DNA of 64,000 nt from Copromyces sp. CBS 386.78 (Eukaryota > Ascomycota > Sordariomycetes > Sordariales > Sordariaceae): assembly GCA_030685235.1 (NCBI GenBank), contig MU839123.1, forward strand, positions 186,001-250,000. The letters run 5' to 3'. The notes below the pieces were generated by a model, which worked only from the letters and a program-made list of their open reading frames with translations, ran no database searches and was not told the DNA's origin. Position 1 is the stretch's first letter. Each line of letters starts with the position of its first letter. The translations under genes were made by a program, and so were the position numbers. Below, in pieces: positions 36,139 through 46,439 of this stretch.

Positions 36139-36889
36139 GGAATGGATATGGATATCGATAGCCTCTGTTGGATAATAGAACGAGTTTGAGCTGTGGTAGT
36201 GTTAACATGTACCGTGTAATAGCCAATATTGTTCTATGTAGAAAAAGACTGGTCTTGGGTATCCTGTTACGGAGATGATTAGATATGTTATGAATGAGAA
36301 ACTCTGGTGACCATTCTGCTGAACTGTTCGGATGTGAAGCAAATCATACGGATGAAAATGACCTAGCTGCGCTCCTTCACATCTAAACAGCGTAGAACGG
36401 CCTTACGTGCGCGGGAGCCTATGTCATATGATGCAAGACACAGAATTATCTTGCTTGAAAAGGGCGCCTAGACGGATGTTTCAACTTCACGGGGGCCAAG
36501 GAGATGCTCATAGATAGGATCAACCGACCGTCGGGCATAGGCCTTCATTTATTCGTTACTTGCCCCTGAATCAGCAGTTTGCGACGCAGCCGCGGCCCGG
36601 GTTACCCTCTCGGGACCACCCGAGTTCGCCAGTCTGCAGCATGGCACGGTTGTGAACGAATTCCCGGACCCAATGTTGCGATGCAAATGAACTGCCATTT
36701 CCCTAAATGCTGCAGACGAGGCGCTGAGATTTTCAACCACCTCTGACCCATCCAGGACTCCGGGACCGAATCTCGTCGTTGTTCGTCTGTCCGACTGTTC
36801 GATCCATGACCATCGGGTTCGTTTCCGGTTTCCCTCGTACCGTAATGCCAAATCGCCAGTCCTTGAAGATATCATGCCGCATTCAGAAT
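36139..36889. other. Convergent 3' region cyclase gene / rpl28
   Basis: About 750 bp between two stop codons. A CGGGACCACCCGAG hairpin-like word occurs near 36612. No conserved frame is visible. Confidence 0.5.
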
Positions 36890-37838
36890 TTAAGCAACGA
36901 GCTCAATGACACCACCGGCCTCCTTGACCTTGCGCTCAGCCTCGGCGGAGACGTAGCGGGCACGGACAACGAAGGGGACGGCGGGGAGACGGCCTAGAAA
37001 GTGATTGTTAGACGAGCGTTCTTGGGGGGTTTCTCTGCGATTGCTTGTTTCTTACCCTTGCCGAGGAGCTTGGCATAGCCATGGGAGAGGAGGTCGATGA
37101 CGGGAGCAGTCTCGGTGGTAGCACCGGAGACGTACTTCTCGCGAGCCTCGGCGGGGACGAGAGTCCAGAGCTTCTCGATGTTGAGGGTAGGGGCCCACTG
37201 GTGGTTGCGGAGGAGGTGGAAGTGCCTCATACCGACCTTACCGAAGTAACCAGGATGGTCTATTCCGTCATCGTCAGCGTTTGTTTTCATTGTATCGTGG
37301 GGGCAGTCTGGTCGCATGTCGGAGAAGTGATGTAGAACCATGCGCCTGCCTCCAACATGCGCCGACCGTTTGTTTTCGGGGTTGCGTACACTTATCGAGG
37401 TTGGTACGGTGGTGGTGCTTTTCGTCGGGTTAGTATCGCGTATTCGAGATCGAGTCGTTGGAGTTTCTATCGGCATACCTGACCACCGGCCATACCACGA
37501 CCACTATTCCCGTTGTTAGCATCATTATTTCCCCCATTCAAATATGCAAAAGCGGCGGTACGTACCCTGGATGCTTTCTGTGCTTGCCGACACGGCTGGA
37601 ATATTGCTGTCAATACATGTTCGTCGTTATCGGTCGATCGATTGGTTTGCGACATACCCCTTACCGGCGGAAACCTATGGAATCACCAAAGTCAGTCATC
37701 TGTCAAATCGGCGACGACAAAGTTCGAGGGGCGCTTACATGTCCGCGGTGCTTTCTTGTCTTGGAAAACCGAGTAGGCTACATGATGACTGAATCAGCGT
37801 TTCGTCCTGCGATAGTCGTGCAGCAATTGCCATACCAT
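36890..37838 (-). CDS. rpl28: 60S ribosomal protein L28 (uL15, mammalian L27a)
   Basis: Eight coding exons are needed: 37838-37836 (the ATG only), 37777-37739, 37674-37658, 37595-37566, 37503-37479, 37417-37390, 37259-37056 and 36993-36890. Together they give 149 residues, exactly the length of yeast L28. The product reads [48 protein letters not shown] and [19 protein letters not shown], ending GGVIELVA. It is a cytosolic large-subunit protein. Every intron is GT-AG with matching phase. Each internal exon in the first half is only 17-39 nt and most introns are 58-64 nt. A TTAGGG-type box lies about 250 bp upstream. Confidence 0.95.
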
Positions 37839-38502
37839 GTTGTCTGCTGGTGGTGCCGATGAAGCTCGTTCTGTCGACGTCGGTTGATGCTCTCAAGAGA
37901 CTCGCTTCACGGGTCTCGTACAAGTCAAATTTAGGGCTGTGTATTTTTTTTGGTGGGCACGAGGGGTGGTCCAAGCTCCGGGCTTAAGCCGCACCATGCA
38001 CGCAAGCCACACCGTTCTTCTGCAATTGCAGTGCGCCAAGGCAAGCCTGGCAGTTCCACCAGCCACATATTTCCGCTCAACCTGACAGGGTTAGGGTCAA
38101 ATGGCCAAGCCTTGTTGCTCACCTCGTCTGCTCGAGCCCCTCTTGCGCTCAACTTCATCCTATCATCCCGTTCGAACTTTGCTCGAAACTGTCGATCTGC
38201 CAGGAGTCGCTTTTTGTGCATGTCACAGAACTTTTCAAAGCTGCAAGATCGGGCTCACTGCCCTCCGTTTTTCTGTGTGATACATATTTTTAGGATCAAA
38301 TCGGCCAAGAGGCCAAGCCGCAGTCTCTTGTCTTCCCAGCACCTGTGTTCAGACGGACCAGCCCTCATTCATCCAGCCGAGCACATCTCATTCCTGACAA
38401 CCACACATCCAGTTCCTATTCCCAGTTTCACCAGCACTGTTCACCGCGATATCTTGAGTCCGCATTCGTTACTGCGAGATCCGATTCGCTCCAAGGCATT
38501 CA
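37839..38502. other. rpl28 promoter region
   Basis: About 660 bp between the rpl28 start and the pac3 stop. Besides the telobox-like site it is T/C-rich on the gene strand close to the start. No separate gene is supported. Confidence 0.5.
38088..38097 (-). promoter_or_regulatory. Telobox-like GGGTTAGGGT element upstream of rpl28
   Basis: The + strand reads GGGTTAGGGT, about 250 bp before the rpl28 start codon; on the gene strand it is ACCCTAACCC. This is one and a half telomere-type units. Tbf1-type TTAGGG sites are an established feature of ribosomal-protein promoters in several ascomycetes. Function here is inferred. Confidence 0.5.
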
Positions 38503-39009
38503 CTAGAGCACTTGTTGTACCAACTCGACCACATCATAGAAGGAATCGCTAGTAGTGGTGTCGACCTTCTCCAAACCAAGACCAAGCAACAGAGATCGCT
38601 GCTCATTGGGATTGCGCAACGTCAAGAGACTGGCAATCTGACTGGCATAAAGCTGGCCCATGGTCTCCCTGTCCTCATTCCCACCTCCAAGAAGCGTCGT
38701 TGCTGTCAAATGTTCTGATGGTAACAGGCTACCGGCGCCGGGAAGAGCCATGTCAACCGAAGCTGACGAAGGTGCGGCTAGTGGTACTTGAACCTAGAAC
38801 GCAACATGTCAGTAGATATTGAGAGTGAGAGGACGCTTGGGCGCTCTTCAACCTACCCACTGAGCAAGCCGCCCGCCTTGAGAGATGGTGACCATGATCT
38901 TGTCTGAGAAGTTCATGGATGACACCTCGGTTTCTACTCCGTTGACAAGCCCACTCGCCTGTTTGGAGGGTGCCGGGAATGGCTCTTCCCTAACTGCGTT
39001 CTCAGACAT
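38503..39009 (-). CDS. pac3: Proteasome assembly chaperone 3 (Pac3/Poc3-like)
   Basis: Two exons, 39009-38857 and 38793-38503, give 147 residues. The pattern PFPAPSKQASGLVNGVETEV, then MNFSDKIMVTISQGGRLAQWVQVPL, fits the PAC3/PSMG3 family, small beta-sandwich proteins that pair with PAC4 to order the alpha ring of the 20S proteasome. The C-terminal half (LLGGGNEDRETMGQLYASQI, RSLLLGLGLEK) agrees with fungal members. Length fits. The intron is 63 nt, GT-AG, phase 0. The start ATG is the first in frame. The gene is divergent from dhr1 across 437 bp, so the two may share a promoter. Confidence 0.85.
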
Positions 39010-39446
39010 GGTGACCTCTGAATGTGGTGGAGTTTCGCTAAGTTGAAGGAATCGTAAAGCTGCATATGTCTCAAGGACAGGGAAGATTTGTATGTGAGTA
39101 ACTCAGCCGGTGTGTTTACCATAGTACAGAGTCTAGACTTGGGATCCATCCATGATGTTTGTTGATGATGGAGCCTGGGCTGCAGAGGTTCAAGATGGAC
39201 CCGCGAGAGATAGAACACTGTACGCGCACTGTAACCGGGTTCCTGGACCCGCACAGGCTCCAAAAACGTGGGGTATCACTTTTTAGCACCAGAATTCTGC
39301 CGGGCGGACAAGTTTTAATCTTCAAATCTTCAGGGTACCTTACCTCTAGGTAGTGTCCATCGCCATCATCGCTGCATTCTGCCGTCGCGACACCGGCCCC
39401 CCATTTCTCCCAACACTGCTCCCCCACGAGCACACCCAACGACGAT
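39010..39446. other. Divergent promoter pac3 / dhr1
   Basis: 437 bp between two start codons. No TATA box is evident; the dhr1 side is C-rich (CCCCCCATTTCTCCC). It probably serves both genes. Confidence 0.5.
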
Positions 39447-42400
39447 ATGGCTGTCATAGACGGGAAATACGTGCCGCGTCAGCGCAAGCGCAAGAATCTT
39501 GATCGCCAAAAGTCGAGGCAAAAGGGAACACAAGACCCCGAAGACACCAACGTCCTCGAGATCGCTCAAGGAGAGGACACAACCACAGACGCCGAGAAAA
39601 AGAAGGCCCAGCTACGGGAGGAACTGAGGCCCGAGGGAGTCAAAGTCAGCAGCAAGAAGGCGAAGAGACTCGAAAAGTACATCGACACGAAGCTCAAGAA
39701 GGACGAAAACCGCGAACTCCTGGCCAAGCTTGCCGCCAACAAAATCGATACCACCCTCTTCTCGAGCACAAAATCACTAGGCCAGACAAAGTTGACCAAG
39801 AAGGAGGAGCTCAGCCGGCTGGTCAGGGAAGCAAAGGCTGGACTTGTAACAGAGAAGGAGGTGGCCCACAAACTTTACCAAAAGCGAGAGGTGAAGGACG
39901 GTGCACCAGGACCGAAGCCCAAGCCTGTGGTCGATGAGGAATCAGAGGAAGATGAGCAGGAATCAGCATCCGAGAAGCCCAAGAGCGCGCCAGCGGAGGC
40001 AAGCGAACCTACACCAACACAATCCACGACAACGACAACAAGTGTGCCAGTACCAGTCGGTGCTGGTCTCAAGCGCCCGCTGGAGGTCGACGAATCAGGA
40101 CGCCCAATACTTGTCAAGAGACAGAAGAGAGGAGGTGTCAAGACGAAGCATAACTTTACATCATCACAAGCTCCAGCAGTCATTCCTGTACGGGAAGTCG
40201 TAGAATGGGACGGTTTCAGCGAAGACGATGAAGAGGGTTCGGACGATGAAGAATCTGAGGGTAGTGGCTCGGGCAGCGAGGAAGAAGGCAGTGAAGAGGA
40301 GGAGGATGACGAGGAATCTGGAGAGGAGGAAGGATCTGAAGAGGAGGAAGAGGGCTCCGAGGAGGATTCAGAAGAGGATGATTCTGCGGAAGAATCCGAC
40401 GAGGACATGGAGGACGCAGAGGAGGACAAGAAAGCAAAGTCTTCGGCGTTCAAGGCTTGGGCGCATCAGGCAAGGAACGAAGCTTTGGGTTACAAGCCTG
40501 CCGAATCAAGCATTCTCGAGATACCGAAACCTGCCAACTTTACGCCCCGGCCGATCGAACAAGAACCTCTGCCTATCGAGCTGCAACCAACAAAGAACGA
40601 TTCCCGCAAGGCTTTCGCCGTGGTCGTTACCAGGACACCCGAGATCCAGGAAACCCGATTCAGGTTGCCAGTCGTTGCAGAGGAACAGAAGATCATGGAG
40701 GCCATTCACGACAACGACATTGTCATTATTTGCGGTGCTACCGGTTCCGGTAAGACCACACAGGTTCCCCAGTTCCTCTTCGAGTCTGGTTACGGTGTTC
40801 CCAATGGACCTACTCCTGGCATGATTGGTGTTACCCAGCCGAGACGTGTCGCTGCTGTCAGTATGTCGAAGCGTGTTGGCGAAGAGATGGGCGATTACTC
40901 GCATGTGGTTTCCTACCAAATCCGATTCGAAGGCACCGTTGACTCCAAGACGGCTATCAAATTCATGACAGATGGTGTCTTGCTTCGCGAGGCGGCTATC
41001 GATATTGCTCTTCGCAAGTACTCTGCCATCATCATCGATGAAGCTCACGAGAGAAGCGTCAACACCGATATTCTCATTGCGATGCTCAGCAGAGTGGTCA
41101 AGCTCAGGAGGGAGCTGGCGGAGGAAGACCCCACGATCAAGCCTCTCAAGCTGATCATCATGTCCGCCACCCTCAGAGTCGAGGAGTTCACCCAGAACTC
41201 CAACCTGTTCCACACCACTCCCCGCATCATCGAGGTAGAAGGTCGTGAGCATAGTGTCACCATGCACTTTGCCAAGAAGACAAACCACGACTACGTTGAC
41301 GAGGCATTCCGCAAGATTTGCAGGGGTCACAGGAAACTGCCCCCTGGTGGCATGCTTGTGTTCATGACTGGTCAGGGTGAGATTGCCCAGCTCAGCAAGC
41401 GGTTGAAGGCGCGTTTTGGTGGCGGTATGAACACCGCCAGCACCACCAAGGTGCGGATTTCCGCGAACGAGGCACCCATGGAAGTCGAAGACATCGACTT
41501 TGGCGACGTCGATGATGACCGCAACAACAACGACAGAGACGACGACCATATTTCTATTGCGTCGGATCAGGAGGAAGACAAGGAATTCGAGATTGAGGAC
41601 CAAGAATCTGGCACAGGGCCGTTGAAGATGCATATCCTACCTCTCTTCTCTTTGCTCCCTACGAAAGAGCAGATGAAGGTGTTCGAGCCGCCCCCAGAGG
41701 GCCACCGTCTGGTTATCCTGGCTACCAACGTCGCCGAAACGTCTTTGACCATTCCCGGTATCAAGTACGTGTTTGACACCGGAAGGTCGAAGGAGAGAAA
41801 GTACGATTCCGTCAGTGGCGTCCAGAGTTTCGAGATTGGCTGGATTAGCAAGGCCAGCGCAAAGCAGCGTGCTGGTCGTGCCGGTCGTACTGGTCCAGGT
41901 CACTGCTGGAGACTCTACTCCTCGGCCGTCTACGAAAGAGACTTTCCCGAGTTCTCTGAGCCCGAGTTGCTCCGCATGCCCATTGAGGGCGTCGTGCTGC
42001 AACTCAAGTCCATGAACCTCCAGCATGTCGTCAACTTCCCCTTCCCCACGCCTCCACCGCGCGAGAGCTTGATCAAGGCCGAGAAGCTCCTGACCTACCT
42101 CAACGCCATCTCCCAAACCGGCCAGGTCACCCCCATCGGATCTACCATGTCCATCTTCCCGCTCTCTCCCCGCTTCGCCCGCATCCTCCTCATCGGACAT
42201 CTCCACGACTGCCTGCCGTACACCGTCGCGCTCGTAGCCGGTCTCTCGGCCGGCGAGATCTACATCCCCGAAAACCAAGCCATCCCCGCCGCCGCCGTCC
42301 AGGAATCCAAGAAGAACGACGACGGCTCCGACGACGAGGACAACCGCGGTGCTGTCACCTTCCGCACCACCGAAGACGTCCTCGCCGATGACCGTCGCGC

Positions 42401-43223
42401 CAAGATCCGCGCCGCCTTCAACGCCGCCCACAAGAACTTCTGCTACCTGGACGACAAGTCCGACGCCATCAAACTTTTGCAAGTCGTCGGCGAGTTCGCG
42501 CACGACCCGACGGAATCCTGGTGCGACTCGCACTTTGTGCGCTTCAAAGTCCTCAAAGAAATCAAGCAGCTCCAGAAACAGCTCATCGATTTGTTGAGGA
42601 CCAACATCCACGCCTTCGCCAACCTTTCCTTTGCCGACACCCTTCCACCCCCTTCTTCCAAACAGGTGCAAGCCCTCAAACAAATGGTCGCAGCGGGCTT
42701 CATCGACCAAGTCGCCATCCGCGCTGACAAAGCGCCCACTCCCCCCGACATGTACCGCAAGCCCAAGCGCGCCATCGACGTTCCCTACCTCCCTCTCATC
42801 CCGCTCGAATCAAGCGAAGACGGTCACAAGCTGGAACTAGAAGAAAAGCTAGTTTACATCCACCCGTCCTCCCCCTTGGCTCATCTCAGTGTGGACGAGT
42901 GCCCGGATTATATTGTCTACGCGTACCTGCAAAAGGCAGGCAACACGGGGGCGGACGGGCAGAAGCGGGCCAAGACGAGGATGCATGCTTTGACGGACTT
43001 GACGGCGGGACAGCTGGCGAGCTTGGCGAAGGGCACGCCGCTGATTACATACGGGAAACCGATTAAGGAGGTTAAAGGGTCAGAGAGCAAGGATGGGAAG
43101 GAGAGGGAGGTTTGGGTGGTGCCGTATTTGAGGGCGGAGGGGCAGGGCGGGATGGGATGGCCTTTGCCGGCTAGGAAGGTTAAACAAAAGAAGGTGGTTG
43201 GGCAGGGGTGGGTTGTTGAGTAG
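39447..43223 (+). CDS. ecm16: DEAH-box RNA helicase Dhr1/Ecm16 (DHX37) of the SSU processome
   Basis: A single exon of 1258 residues. The N-terminal 330 residues are basic then acidic, with an almost unbroken Glu/Asp/Ser tract (about 255-335). The helicase core has motif I GATGSGKTTQVPQF (about 430), II DEAHERS (about 530), III SATLRVEEF, V NVAETSLTIPGIKY and VI QRAGRAGRTGPG, then the ratchet-type HA2 and OB folds. The insertion of acidic residues between the RecA lobes (ISIASDQEEDKEFEIEDQE) is typical of this subfamily. Dhr1 unwinds U3 snoRNA from pre-18S rRNA. It works in the same particle as Pwp2, encoded near the start of this window. Length fits the family. Confidence 0.95.
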   Translation: MAVIDGKYVPRQRKRKNLDRQKSRQKGTQDPEDTNVLEIAQGEDTTTDAEKKKAQLREELRPEGVKVSSKKAKRLEKYIDTKLKKDENRELLAKLAANKIDTTLFSSTKSLGQTKLTKKEELSRLVREAKAGLVTEKEVAHKLYQKREVKDGAPGPKPKPVVDEESEEDEQESASEKPKSAPAEASEPTPTQSTTTTTSVPVPVGAGLKRPLEVDESGRPILVKRQKRGGVKTKHNFTSSQAPAVIPVREVVEWDGFSEDDEEGSDDEESEGSGSGSEEEGSEEEEDDEESGEEEGSEEEEEGSEEDSEEDDSAEESDEDMEDAEEDKKAKSSAFKAWAHQARNEALGYKPAESSILEIPKPANFTPRPIEQEPLPIELQPTKNDSRKAFAVVVTRTPEIQETRFRLPVVAEEQKIMEAIHDNDIVIICGATGSGKTTQVPQFLFESGYGVPNGPTPGMIGVTQPRRVAAVSMSKRVGEEMGDYSHVVSYQIRFEGTVDSKTAIKFMTDGVLLREAAIDIALRKYSAIIIDEAHERSVNTDILIAMLSRVVKLRRELAEEDPTIKPLKLIIMSATLRVEEFTQNSNLFHTTPRIIEVEGREHSVTMHFAKKTNHDYVDEAFRKICRGHRKLPPGGMLVFMTGQGEIAQLSKRLKARFGGGMNTASTTKVRISANEAPMEVEDIDFGDVDDDRNNNDRDDDHISIASDQEEDKEFEIEDQESGTGPLKMHILPLFSLLPTKEQMKVFEPPPEGHRLVILATNVAETSLTIPGIKYVFDTGRSKERKYDSVSGVQSFEIGWISKASAKQRAGRAGRTGPGHCWRLYSSAVYERDFPEFSEPELLRMPIEGVVLQLKSMNLQHVVNFPFPTPPPRESLIKAEKLLTYLNAISQTGQVTPIGSTMSIFPLSPRFARILLIGHLHDCLPYTVALVAGLSAGEIYIPENQAIPAAAVQESKKNDDGSDDEDNRGAVTFRTTEDVLADDRRAKIRAAFNAAHKNFCYLDDKSDAIKLLQVVGEFAHDPTESWCDSHFVRFKVLKEIKQLQKQLIDLLRTNIHAFANLSFADTLPPPSSKQVQALKQMVAAGFIDQVAIRADKAPTPPDMYRKPKRAIDVPYLPLIPLESSEDGHKLELEEKLVYIHPSSPLAHLSVDECPDYIVYAYLQKAGNTGADGQKRAKTRMHALTDLTAGQLASLAKGTPLITYGKPIKEVKGSESKDGKEREVWVVPYLRAEGQGGMGWPLPARKVKQKKVVGQGWVVE

Positions 43224-43245
43224 AGTAGAGTAGAGTAGAGTAGAG
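43221..43245 (+). repeat. (TAGAG)5 repeat beginning at the dhr1 stop codon
   Basis: Five perfect TAGAG units run from the TAG stop codon of the helicase gene into its 3' UTR, followed by a partial unit. Confidence 0.9.
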
Positions 43246-43791
43246 CAGAAAATATAGTTATTGGGGAGTTTGTCTATAGATAGACTACTACATGAGAGAG
43301 GTTTGGGTTTGAAAGTAATTGAGGCGTTTTGATTGTTGGCTTTTTGGCCATGGTACTTCTCCGTTATGGGTGCTTCCTTTCTGCCGAGCAGGGAAACGTT
43401 AACAAGTATCCAAATTCTCTCAAGCCATGCTATATTTTTGGTCCTCATATTGCCATGGACTCCCGTGTATGTACTGCTGTTCAGTTCACCAACGGGTTCA
43501 AAGCGGCCTCCTCGTTGCCCTGGGAACGTTCGCTATGTGTAAATATCATGGACACCATCAACCTTTCTTGTCCACCATTCTAGGGTATCTAATCGCCATA
43601 TCTAAAAAGCCAAATGCCATCCCACCAATGCTGTACAATCAACGCCGCTTCCTCTGAATGCACCTCTTCTTTCGCGTCTAGTCACTCCAACGTCAATCGC
43701 TTCCCTCCCCCGAACCCTTCGTGTCCTTCTTCTTCTTCTTCTTCTTTTTCTTCTTCGTCTCACTTTTTGCTTCATCTCCCCCATGCTCCTT
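43224..43791. other. Convergent 3' region dhr1 / med6
   Basis: About 570 bp holding the TAGAG repeat and a TTC-rich microsatellite (about 43728-43756). No gene is supported. Confidence 0.55.
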
Positions 43792-44951
43792 CTAAGCCGC
43801 ACCGGGGGTAGTAACAACATTCTTGCTCTTCCTCCTCTTCGGCTTCGGCGGTCCACCAACGCCACCCGGCGTCTTGGGACTCTTTGTTTCCTTACCGGCA
43901 ACTGCATTAGCCGCAGCCGCCGCAGCCGCTCCTTTAGCAAGCGGATTACTTCCAGCCGCTCCAAGCCCCTTCGTATTCAAAGCCGGCAACGCGGCGGCCG
44001 CCTCCTTAAGGGTAAACGCACCACTACCGCCGTTCTTGTTGGTTTGCTGAGCCTTGCGGCCCGTCGAGGTCAGGTGGAATTCGCCCGGCTTGCCGGTAAT
44101 AGGGTTCTCGTCCATGTATTCGGTGCCGTAGCGTTCGTGCGTGAGGAGGGCTTCTTCCATCAGGAGAGAGTCGAGGATGGGGTCGTTGGTTGTTCCGCCG
44201 GTCTTGGTGGCGCCGGGTTTGTTGGTCGCGGTCGCGCTGGGAAGGCCCTCGGGGAGAGGAGTGGCGGTTCGTGAGGCGGTGTAGATGGTTGTGCTGCTGC
44301 CGGCGCCGGCGCCGGTGGAGGGCTGGGAGGGGGTGATGTAGCGGCGGCCGACGGCGGGTGCCCAGTCTGATACTTGGTCTACTATGGGGAGGGTCTTGGT
44401 GATGGCCGAGGCGATTGCTCCCTGTTGGCGAAACCATTAGCATTGCGGACTGGAAGGAGACTCTTCTTGTTTCTCGGGAGACGTACGATTCGGGAGCTAA
44501 TAACATCTGCCAGCGTGGGTGCCATGTAAATGTTCTCGCCCACCACAAAGTAGGTCGAATGAACGATGATCTCGTCGGGCGGGCCATCCTCAGGCCTTGC
44601 CGGGTTCGTTGGCGGGCGCTTCCTTCGCGTCTGCTTGTTGATAACCCACACGCCTGTGCCCATTCCCGGGCCTGTCTCAGCGGGCTCCTGAGCAACGATG
44701 AACTCCAGCCCAGACATCTCCCTAAGTCGACTCTCGAACAACTCCCTGGTGGCAAGGTATTGGGACATTGCCTGGTTATTGAGACCTTGCTGAAAGACGA
44801 CCTCATTGTTGGAGGTCTTGTCATAGAATGGCGATTGAGCGAAGTAGTATAGGATACTGTTGGAGTGGATGCCTGCTTCGAACTGAGGAGGAGTGTGCCA
44901 TTGGATCTCGTCAAGAGGAGGGCCGGCGTTGGCCGCTGGGTCGAACGCCAT
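43792..44951 (-). CDS. med6: Mediator complex subunit Med6
   Basis: Two exons, 44951-44487 and 44421-43792, give 364 residues. The N-terminal Med6 domain is clear: EIQWHTPPQFEAGIHSNSIL, YYFAQSPFYDKTSNNEVVFQ, REMSGLEFIVAQEP and STYFVVGENIYMAPTLADVI. Med6 sits in the Mediator head module and is needed for activated Pol II transcription. The C-terminal part is low in complexity: Thr/Gly-rich, then Ala-rich, ending with a basic PKPKRRKSKNV tail that may be a nuclear signal. The intron falls exactly after SSRI in the conserved domain. Length agrees with filamentous ascomycete Med6. The gene is divergent from the MMTAG2-like gene across about 690 bp. Confidence 0.93.
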
Positions 44952-45644
44952 ATTTACTACGGCCTATGCAATACGGCTATCCTGTGAGTTTTCGAGCTGC
45001 CGGTTGCCTTGATGCTATATATACTGCCAAAAGGGTTCGCGAAAAGGCGTAGGCGAATTCGCGGCCTGGACGTTGGCGATTCGGGAGGTGTCTAGACCAG
45101 AGTTTGATGAAGGAATCCCAGAACAAGGAAGCCTGGTTGGTGAGAAGCTTGTTGGTGGGAGTTCAAGGAAGTCGTAAGTAGCGCGGGAGGATCGCCGTTG
45201 AATTGAAATAGTCAAAGAAGCTGTGGCATGTGGAAGTGGAAAGTCGTTGGTTGCTATGATGCTATTCGGATAAAGATTGAAGCATGGCGTCGACGCGTTT
45301 GAGTGGGGCGTGGAAGCCGATCCGGCAGGCACCACACACCCGCGCTACACACAGTAGCTGCAGCTTTCAGCGGACCTTGTCCCCTGGAAATTATGGAAGT
45401 GACAGTGGAGGACCCCACATCCCGCAGTGACACTGAAGTGGGTCTGCTCTGCCTACGGTATGTACAGACGCAATTCAAGGACAGAAACGCAGAAAGTGGA
45501 AATTCATCCATTCAACACTTTTACTCACGTCACTGCAAAGACTCGCAATTACCTACCTGCCACCGACTGCGATCATCAAGGAACGAGCACGCTTGTATCC
45601 AGGCAACATTTTCAAAGAAGAAACCCATCCACGGCAACATCCCG
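44952..45644. other. Divergent region med6 / MMTAG2-like gene
   Basis: About 690 bp between starts. One plus-strand frame is open through much of it and continues in phase into the downstream gene, but the upstream part has no conserved sequence, so I treat it as leader. Confidence 0.5.
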
Positions 45645-46439
45645 ATGGATCTTCTTTCGACCGTCCGCAAGTCGGGTTCCCGAGGCGGCGTCAACTTCAG
45701 CTGGGACGATGTCGCCAGCTCCGCACACCGCGAGAACTATCTCGGTCACAGTCTGAAAGCGCCAGTGGGCCGCTGGGCTAAGGGCCGGGATCTCAACTGG
45801 TACGCCAAAGCAGAACCATCAGCTGCGAACGCTGGAGAAACCGAGGAGGAGAAGGAAGCGCGCGAGCGCCGCGAAGAGATCCGCAGGATAAAGGAAGCAG
45901 AAGAAGATGCCATCAACCGCGCATTGGGCTTGCCTATCACACCACGGCATACCAGCGGCGCCAATGCTGTCGAAGTCCAAGGCTCCAAAATTCCAGAGCG
46001 AACAGAGGAAGGTTCCGCTGGACAACCGACAACAACAACAACACCGGCACCGAAAGCAGCACAAGCGGGAGAATCAAGAAGAGACAGACATCGCGACTCA
46101 GAGAGACATCACAAACGGAGGCACAGGAGCAGGAGTCGTGAACGTGGTCATGGTCGTGACAGAGAGCGTGATGGGGAGCGCCATCGTGATCGGGACAGGC
46201 ATCGCAGCCGCAGTCGTGACCGGAGACGTGATGGGCCGGCGGACCGAGGAGGGAGAGAACATGGTCCTAGTCGCAGAAGCCGGAGCCCAGAGCGTCGTTC
46301 ACACCGTGATGATAAGGCGAGGGACGAGGATCAGAATCGGAGCAGAGATCGCGGAAGACATCACCATCACCGAAGGCGCAGTCATAGTCCTGGTCGGAGC
46401 AGGAGCAGGGATAGGAAAGCAAGGCATGACAGGCGATGA
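45645..46439 (+). CDS. MMTAG2-like protein (multiple myeloma tumor-associated protein 2 family)
   Basis: A single exon of 264 residues. The N-terminal 60 residues (MDLLSTVRKSGSRGGVNFSW, DDVASSAHRENYLGHSLKAP, VGRWAKGRDLNWYAK) match the small conserved domain of the MMTAG2 family. A Glu/Arg-rich helix (EEEKEARERREEIRRIKEAE) and a long RS/RD/RH-rich tail follow, like nuclear splicing-associated proteins. The function of the family is not established; the tail suggests a nuclear role and phosphorylation. The frame is open for 114 codons further upstream without conservation; I chose the ATG in CCGATGG at 45645 because the conserved domain begins there. Confidence 0.83.
   Translation: MDLLSTVRKSGSRGGVNFSWDDVASSAHRENYLGHSLKAPVGRWAKGRDLNWYAKAEPSAANAGETEEEKEARERREEIRRIKEAEEDAINRALGLPITPRHTSGANAVEVQGSKIPERTEEGSAGQPTTTTTPAPKAAQAGESRRDRHRDSERHHKRRHRSRSRERGHGRDRERDGERHRDRDRHRSRSRDRRRDGPADRGGREHGPSRRSRSPERRSHRDDKARDEDQNRSRDRGRHHHHRRRSHSPGRSRSRDRKARHDRR

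Noticed and set aside
37260..37389. Possible box C/D snoRNA in the longest rpl28 intron
   Set aside because: GATGA and CTGA words occur on the gene strand but in the wrong order and too close together, without a terminal stem.
41637..42710. A 357-codon open frame antisense to the Dhr1 helicase
   Set aside because: The sense frame carries motifs V and VI of a DEAH helicase; the antisense product is low in complexity and Val/Gly-rich, a codon-usage shadow.
45303..45644. Upstream extension of the MMTAG2-like frame by 114 codons
   Set aside because: The frame is open but the residues look like non-coding leader, and the family domain begins exactly at the ATG at 45645.
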